12,761 bases of DNA from Flavobacteriales bacterium UBA6969 (GTDB lineage Bacteria; Bacteroidota; Bacteroidia; Flavobacteriales_D; Sanyastnellaceae), in the NCBI GenBank assembly GCA_002448555.1, contig DJYV01000134.1, positions 1 to 12,761 on the forward strand, given 5' to 3'. The position numbers and the translations under genes were made by a program. Shown here in pieces: positions 9,120 to 12,761 of the stretch. The notes below the pieces were generated by a model. It ran no database searches and was not told the origin of the DNA. It worked only from the letters and a program-made list of their open reading frames with translations. Positions within the stretch are counted from its first letter, which is position 1, and every line of letters starts with the position of its first letter.

Positions 9120-10916
9120 TTACATGCGCTTCGGCATTTCAATGCCGAGCAGTCCCATTGCGGTTTTGATTTGGTGGGCAACGCATTGCGTAAGTACAAT
9201 TCGGGCATCCCGCACCGAAACATTTTCCTCCCCGAGTACCGGGTGGTCTTGGTACCAACGCGAGAACGCTTTGGTCAAATCGTAAGCGTGGTTGGCCACC
9301 AGACTCGGGTCGTAGTGCGCCGCGGCTAATTCCACCGTTGCAGGCCACATCAAGGCCTGTTGAATCAGGCGCAGTTCGTCTGTATCCCATACGGCTGCAT
9401 CGATGGTCGAGATGTCCGTGTTGTGGCCGGCGTCGGTACATTTGGCCAGCATGCTCGCCGCTCGTACGTAATTGAATTGGATAAAGGGCGCCGTGTTTCC
9501 AATGAAATCGACCGAAGCCTTGGGATCAAACATCATGGACTTGGAGGGGGAGACCTTGAGCAAGAAATATTTCAGGGCTCCGTAGCCCACTTGCTTAAAC
9601 AAGGTGTCTTTTTCAGCCTCGCTTAAATCATTGATTTTACCTAATTCGGTAGCCATGTCACGGGCTGTTCCTGCCATTTCCTCCAGCAGGTCGTCGGCAT
9701 CCACAACGGTCCCTTCTCGGGATTTCATTTTGCCTTCCGGGAGTTCAACCATCCCATAGCTGAGGTGATGGTTTTTTTCGGCACCATCCACGCCGAGCTT
9801 CTTCAAAATGGTAAAGAGGACCTTGAAATGGTATTCCTGTTCGTTTCCTACCGTGTAGACTTGGCGTTCCAAGCCGGGGAAGTCGCTGTAGCGGAGGATG
9901 GCGGTTCCGATGTCCTGCGTCATGTAGACAGCGGTTCCGTCCTTGCGCAGGAGCAGTTTTTCGTCCAAACCCTCGTCGCTGAGGTCGATCCAAATGCTGC
10001 CATCGTCCTTTTTGAAAAACACGCCAGACTCCAAACCAGCGGCCACTTGGTCCTTTCCGAGTAAGTAGGTGTCCGATTCATAGTAGAGTTTGTCAAAATC
10101 GACGCCCATCTCGGTGTACGTTTTACCAAAGCCGTCGTAGACCCAATTGTTCATGGTTCTCCACAGCTCGACCACTTCGGCCTCGCCTTGTTCCCAGCGG
10201 TGGAGCATGGCTTGTGCTTCGAGCAGAATCGGCGCTTGCTTTTGGGCCTTATCCTCGGCTATGCCTCCGGCCATGAGATTCGCTACCTCTTCTTTGAAAG
10301 CGCGGTCGAAGGCCACGTAGTATTTCCCCACCAGCTTATCGCCCTTCAACCCGGAAGAGTCGGGGGTTTCTCCGTTGCCGAATTTTTGCCAAGCGACCAT
10401 GGATTTGCAGATGTGGATGCCTCGGTCGTTGATGATTTGGACCTTGATGACCTCGTGTCCCGCTGCTTCCAGGATGCGTGAGACGCTGTACCCGAGGAAA
10501 TTGTTGCGCAAGTGCCCCAAGTGCAGTGGCTTGTTGGTGTTGGGGGAGGAGTACTCCACCATCACTTTGGATTTGCTGCCTTCGGCTTGGATGCCATACG
10601 CGTCGAGTGTGTGGATCTGCAACAGCTGTTCTGTCCAGTAAGTTGGAACGATGGTGAGGTTCAAGAATCCCTTGACGACTTGGTACGCCGCAACGAGTTC
10701 ATCGTTGGCTACCAACCATTCGCCCAGTGCTGTGCCCGTTGCTTCGGGCGAGGCCTTGGAATGGCGGGTTAGCGGGAACACCACCACGGTGCGGTCGCCG
10801 TCAAATTCTTTGCGGGTCTGCTGAAGCTGAATCTGTTCAGGCGTGATCTTCACTCCGAAACAAGCTTCGCATGCGGTTACGGCCGATTGCGCGAGGCGCT
10901 GGTCCAATGCATCCAT
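9120..10916 (-). CDS. argS: Arginyl-tRNA synthetase
   Basis: 598 residues, the full length for class Ia ArgS. The enzyme charges tRNA-Arg with arginine using ATP in the cytoplasm. The N-terminal Add-1 domain (about 1-110, VVKGFLNLTI) precedes the catalytic core with EYSSPNTNKPLHLGHLRN (121-138; HIGH motif is HLGH at 132-135), INDRG (162-166), and YTVGNEQEYHF (354-363). The KMSKS-type loop is KMKSR (396-400) within MVELPEGKMKSREGTVVDAD. The DALR-type anticodon domain starts near GNTAPFIQFNYVRAASML (473-490), and the protein ends in the conserved PKRM. The ATG at 10916 is 3 bases downstream of the ctlX stop, so it is very likely translated from the same message. The gene is intact. Its stop is separated by 2 bases from the convergent upstream + strand gene. 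Confidence 0.98.
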   Translation of the reverse strand: MDALDQRLAQSAVTACEACFGVKITPEQIQLQQTRKEFDGDRTVVVFPLTRHSKASPEATGTALGEWLVANDELVAAYQVVKGFLNLTIVPTYWTEQLLQIHTLDAYGIQAEGSKSKVMVEYSSPNTNKPLHLGHLRNNFLGYSVSRILEAAGHEVIKVQIINDRGIHICKSMVAWQKFGNGETPDSSGLKGDKLVGKYYVAFDRAFKEEVANLMAGGIAEDKAQKQAPILLEAQAMLHRWEQGEAEVVELWRTMNNWVYDGFGKTYTEMGVDFDKLYYESDTYLLGKDQVAAGLESGVFFKKDDGSIWIDLSDEGLDEKLLLRKDGTAVYMTQDIGTAILRYSDFPGLERQVYTVGNEQEYHFKVLFTILKKLGVDGAEKNHHLSYGMVELPEGKMKSREGTVVDADDLLEEMAGTARDMATELGKINDLSEAEKDTLFKQVGYGALKYFLLKVSPSKSMMFDPKASVDFIGNTAPFIQFNYVRAASMLAKCTDAGHNTDISTIDAAVWDTDELRLIQQALMWPATVELAAAHYDPSLVANHAYDLTKAFSRWYQDHPVLGEENVSVRDARIVLTQCVAHQIKTAMGLLGIEMPKRM

Positions 10917-10919
10917 GGT

Positions 10920-11861
10920 TTAGGCGTTTTGCTTGGGTAAATGGATTTCTGCGATCATGCACCGGGCACTTCCTCCGCCGCACGTTTCGATGGTGGGCAG
11001 GGGGGCATGAAGCAATGTGGTGTGCTGCTGGAGTTTTTCAATCTGTCCGGGCGCAAGCGATTCATGGGCACTGGCGCTCATAACCAGAACGGGACCCTCG
11101 TACCCAGTCAGCTCGAGCATGTTTCCGGCGAATTGGTTCACCTGCTCTTCGGTAATCGCGATGAGTTCGAGCCCGTCCTGAGCGATGGCATCTACCACTT
11201 TTTTCCGCTCTTCGTCGGAGTCAATGCAAGCGAGGCACACCAAGGCATAGCCGCTTCCAATGCTCATCATGACGTTGGTGTGGTAGATGGGAAGACGTTG
11301 ATTATCAACGGTCTGGAACGCTTGAAAGGCCATAGGTTCGAAATCCAATTGGTCGCAGAAGTGTTCCAGCGCCCTCGCGTCCGTGCGGTCACTCAACGCG
11401 GCGTACGCCTTTCGGTTGATTCGGTCGAGCACAATGCTCCCTGTCCCCTCCAAGAATTTATTGTGGGATTCGAATTCGGTGAAATCGATGATTTGCCGCA
11501 CGTCGAAACCAAATTGATGTTCGAGCACCAAAGAAACGTCTTCTCGACGCTCGGCCCTCCGGTTGGGAGCGAACATGGGGTACAAGGCGATGGTTCCGTC
11601 AGCGTGCGTTGAGATCCAATTGTTGGGAAACAAGGCGTCTGGTGTCTCATGGGGTTCGGCTTCGTCGAACACGACGACCTCAACTCCAGCAGCCGTCAGC
11701 TGGGCCACCAAGCCGTCGAATTCTTCTTGTGCCCGTTCGATGATTTCCTTTGGGGACGCTTGTGCAATGTCCCGTTGGTAATGATTGTTGGTGGCCGTCT
11801 CCTCGTTTTTGCGAAAGGAGTGCGGCCGAACCATGAAGACGGATGATGTGGACTGATTCAT
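10920..11861 (-). CDS. ctlX: Citrulline hydrolase (ureidase) CtlX, amidinotransferase-fold enzyme
   Basis: 313 residues of the guanidino-modifying enzyme superfamily, CtlX type. The family member studied in Francisella hydrolyses citrulline to ornithine, ammonia and CO2. Visible motifs are FMVRPHSFRKNEETATNNHYQ (9-29) at the N-terminus, DALFPNNWISTH (75-86), FLEGTGSIVLDR (136-147), YHTNVMMS (193-200, with His194 the likely catalytic base), and TCGGGSARCM (293-302, with Cys301 the likely nucleophile). All expected active-site positions are present. The start at 11861 is preferred over an upstream in-frame ATG at 11897 because it overlaps the stop of the upstream gene as ATGA and coincides with the start of family similarity. 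The downstream gene argS begins 3 bases after the stop. A different superfamily activity on a related ureido or guanidino substrate cannot be excluded. Confidence 0.9.
   Translation of the reverse strand: MNQSTSSVFMVRPHSFRKNEETATNNHYQRDIAQASPKEIIERAQEEFDGLVAQLTAAGVEVVVFDEAEPHETPDALFPNNWISTHADGTIALYPMFAPNRRAERREDVSLVLEHQFGFDVRQIIDFTEFESHNKFLEGTGSIVLDRINRKAYAALSDRTDARALEHFCDQLDFEPMAFQAFQTVDNQRLPIYHTNVMMSIGSGYALVCLACIDSDEERKKVVDAIAQDGLELIAITEEQVNQFAGNMLELTGYEGPVLVMSASAHESLAPGQIEKLQQHTTLLHAPLPTIETCGGGSARCMIAEIHLPKQNA
11858..11861 (-). promoter_or_regulatory. ATGA stop/start overlap coupling the amidinohydrolase gene to ctlX
   Basis: On the - strand the bases read ATGA: TGA ends the upstream enzyme and ATG starts CtlX. 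Such overlaps commonly give re-initiation by the same ribosome, keeping two enzymes at matched levels. This decides the ctlX start. Confidence 0.8.
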
Positions 11862-12761
11862 GTGAGCGGGGTTCTTCGAAGCGGCAGGGTCGTGCACCGA
11901 AGCAGCCCGCCCATTTTGGAGGTTTCACGCAGGTCGACTTCGATGACATTGTACCCCCAATTCTTGAGGATGGCGTTCGTTCGGGCAAATCGTTTGTCGG
12001 AGGTAACGGTATTCGGAGCGATGCTGAACACATTGCACTGCATGTACTCCATTTCTTCGGCAGTTACCTCACACACGTTCGAACGATTGTACCCGTCAAG
12101 CAGGGCATGGAGTTGTTCTTCACGCTTGAATCCCGCGGGGTGCACCAACAGGTGGCCCATGCCCAATGGAGCAACGCAGCAGTCGAGGTGCAAGGCGTTG
12201 CGTTGGGGGTCACGGTCTGATTTCTGCAGCTCGAACGTTCGGATTTTACGGTGCGGAAACAAAGAACCGAGCCATTGCGCTGCCTTGAGGTTGGTGCGTG
12301 CCGTTGTGTAGGTGCTGAAGTCATCGTCGTCTGCACACCCTACCCAAATTTCTCCTGGCATGGGCATGATGTCTCCGCCTTCCAATCGTACGTCACTTGG
12401 GGGGCGATGCACTGTGCCCGGATTCCCTTCGAGCATTCGGTCGATGCCGGCTTGCTCTTGCGCGCGGTCCTCGACCATGCTCGTCATGACGAAGGCACCA
12501 TCAATGACGACGCCTATATCACGCGCAAAAACCTGGTTGAATCCCAGTGATTCTGGACGTTTGACTTGAACACCGTGCGCAACAATTGCAGCAGCCAGCG
12601 CATCCAATTCACGGGTCACATCCGATTCGTGCGGATACGTGCCTTGTTGAACGTGTTTTCTGGACTGGGGGTCGTAGGTGTCAGCGAGTTTTGGGGCAGG
12701 ACCCATACCTACACCGATGCCCACCATAACGGCCTCTAGGGGCTGCCATTCGTCTTGAATG
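11858..12761 (-). CDS. Amidinohydrolase / arginine deiminase-like enzyme (5' end outside window)
   Basis: 300 residues are visible plus the stop. The frame stays open to the window edge: residues IQDEWQPLEAV before the ATG at 12727 match the usual N-terminal strand of this superfamily, so the true start lies beyond 12761 and only a few residues should be missing. Motifs in visible numbering are QVFARDIG (76-83), RLEGGDIM (125-132), LHLDCCVAP (190-198, His191) and GGLLRCTTLPLRR (284-296, Cys289 the likely nucleophile). These residues form the Glu/Asp-His-Cys catalytic set of arginine deiminases, dimethylarginine hydrolases and amidinotransferases. The same subfamily is common in Flavobacteria beside ctlX. 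Its substrate is not established from sequence. Arginine is the simplest proposal, since the overlapping gene product would consume citrulline. The overlap with ctlX (ATGA) predicts translational coupling. Confidence 0.88.
   Translation of the reverse strand, partial: IQDEWQPLEAVMVGIGVGMGPAPKLADTYDPQSRKHVQQGTYPHESDVTRELDALAAAIVAHGVQVKRPESLGFNQVFARDIGVVIDGAFVMTSMVEDRAQEQAGIDRMLEGNPGTVHRPPSDVRLEGGDIMPMPGEIWVGCADDDDFSTYTTARTNLKAAQWLGSLFPHRKIRTFELQKSDRDPQRNALHLDCCVAPLGMGHLLVHPAGFKREEQLHALLDGYNRSNVCEVTAEEMEYMQCNVFSIAPNTVTSDKRFARTNAILKNWGYNVIEVDLRETSKMGGLLRCTTLPLRRTPLT

Noticed and set aside
10941..11612. A 223-codon + strand open frame opposite ctlX.
   Set aside because: It is antisense to a well-supported enzyme gene with all active-site motifs and has no recognisable features of its own.
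11862..11897. A longer CtlX starting at the ATG at 11897.
   Set aside because: It would overlap the upstream gene by 40 bases and add residues without family similarity, while the ATG at 11861 gives a clean ATGA overlap.
12725..12727. ATG as the start of the amidinohydrolase on the - strand.
   Set aside because: The in-frame residues upstream (DEWQPLEAV) match the conserved N-terminal strand of the superfamily, so the true start lies beyond the window.

Overview
This window looks like Bacteroidota DNA, most likely a marine or freshwater Flavobacteriales (Cryomorphaceae/Schleiferiaceae/Crocinitomicaceae-like). The reasons are a giant secreted protein built from Cys-rich 'GCTDxxACNYD..DDGSC' repeats and 'TDACGN' HYR-like domains, a Bacteroidota-style DUF493 protein, a CtlX/amidinohydrolase pair of the flavobacterial type, an ArgS with a KMKSR signature, and no clear Shine-Dalgarno sites. 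The taxonomic call is an inference from protein style, not from a database search.

Region 1 (1-8253, + strand) is the 3' part of one enormous gene. At least 2750 codons are visible and the 5' end lies outside the window. Reading from the left edge, the modules are: the tail of a C module; A repeats; module C1; alternating A and B repeats; two D modules; B and A repeats; C2; four HYR-like domains (one carrying an inserted domain); an A repeat; C3; A and B repeats; C4; an A repeat; seven HYR-like domains (one carrying a third D module inside it); three tandem A repeats; and one dockerin-like calcium loop at the C-terminus. The protein is very acidic and rich in cysteine, so it is presumably exported, disulfide-bonded and calcium-binding. 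No recognisable type IX secretion C-terminal domain is present.

Region 2 (8254-9117) starts with a likely rho-independent terminator for the giant gene and a possible Bacteroidota-type -7 element. Two small genes on the + strand follow, 10 bases apart: a DUF493/YbeD-family protein and an unrecognised protein with one membrane segment.

Region 3 (9120-12761, - strand) is a tightly packed run read leftwards: an amidinohydrolase/arginine-deiminase-like enzyme (5' end outside the window), ctlX (citrulline hydrolase) overlapping it by ATGA, and argS (arginyl-tRNA synthetase) 3 bases further on. Together they suggest an arginine node: the two guanidino-group enzymes could take arginine via citrulline to ornithine, while ArgS spends arginine on protein synthesis. 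argS ends only 2 bases from the end of the convergent small membrane-protein gene.

The most interesting material is inside the giant gene. Two different domains are inserted at the same loop of two HYR-like repeats. Three D modules have exactly equal Cys-to-Cys length. The pattern of cysteine loss across eleven HYR-like repeats predicts the disulfide pairing.
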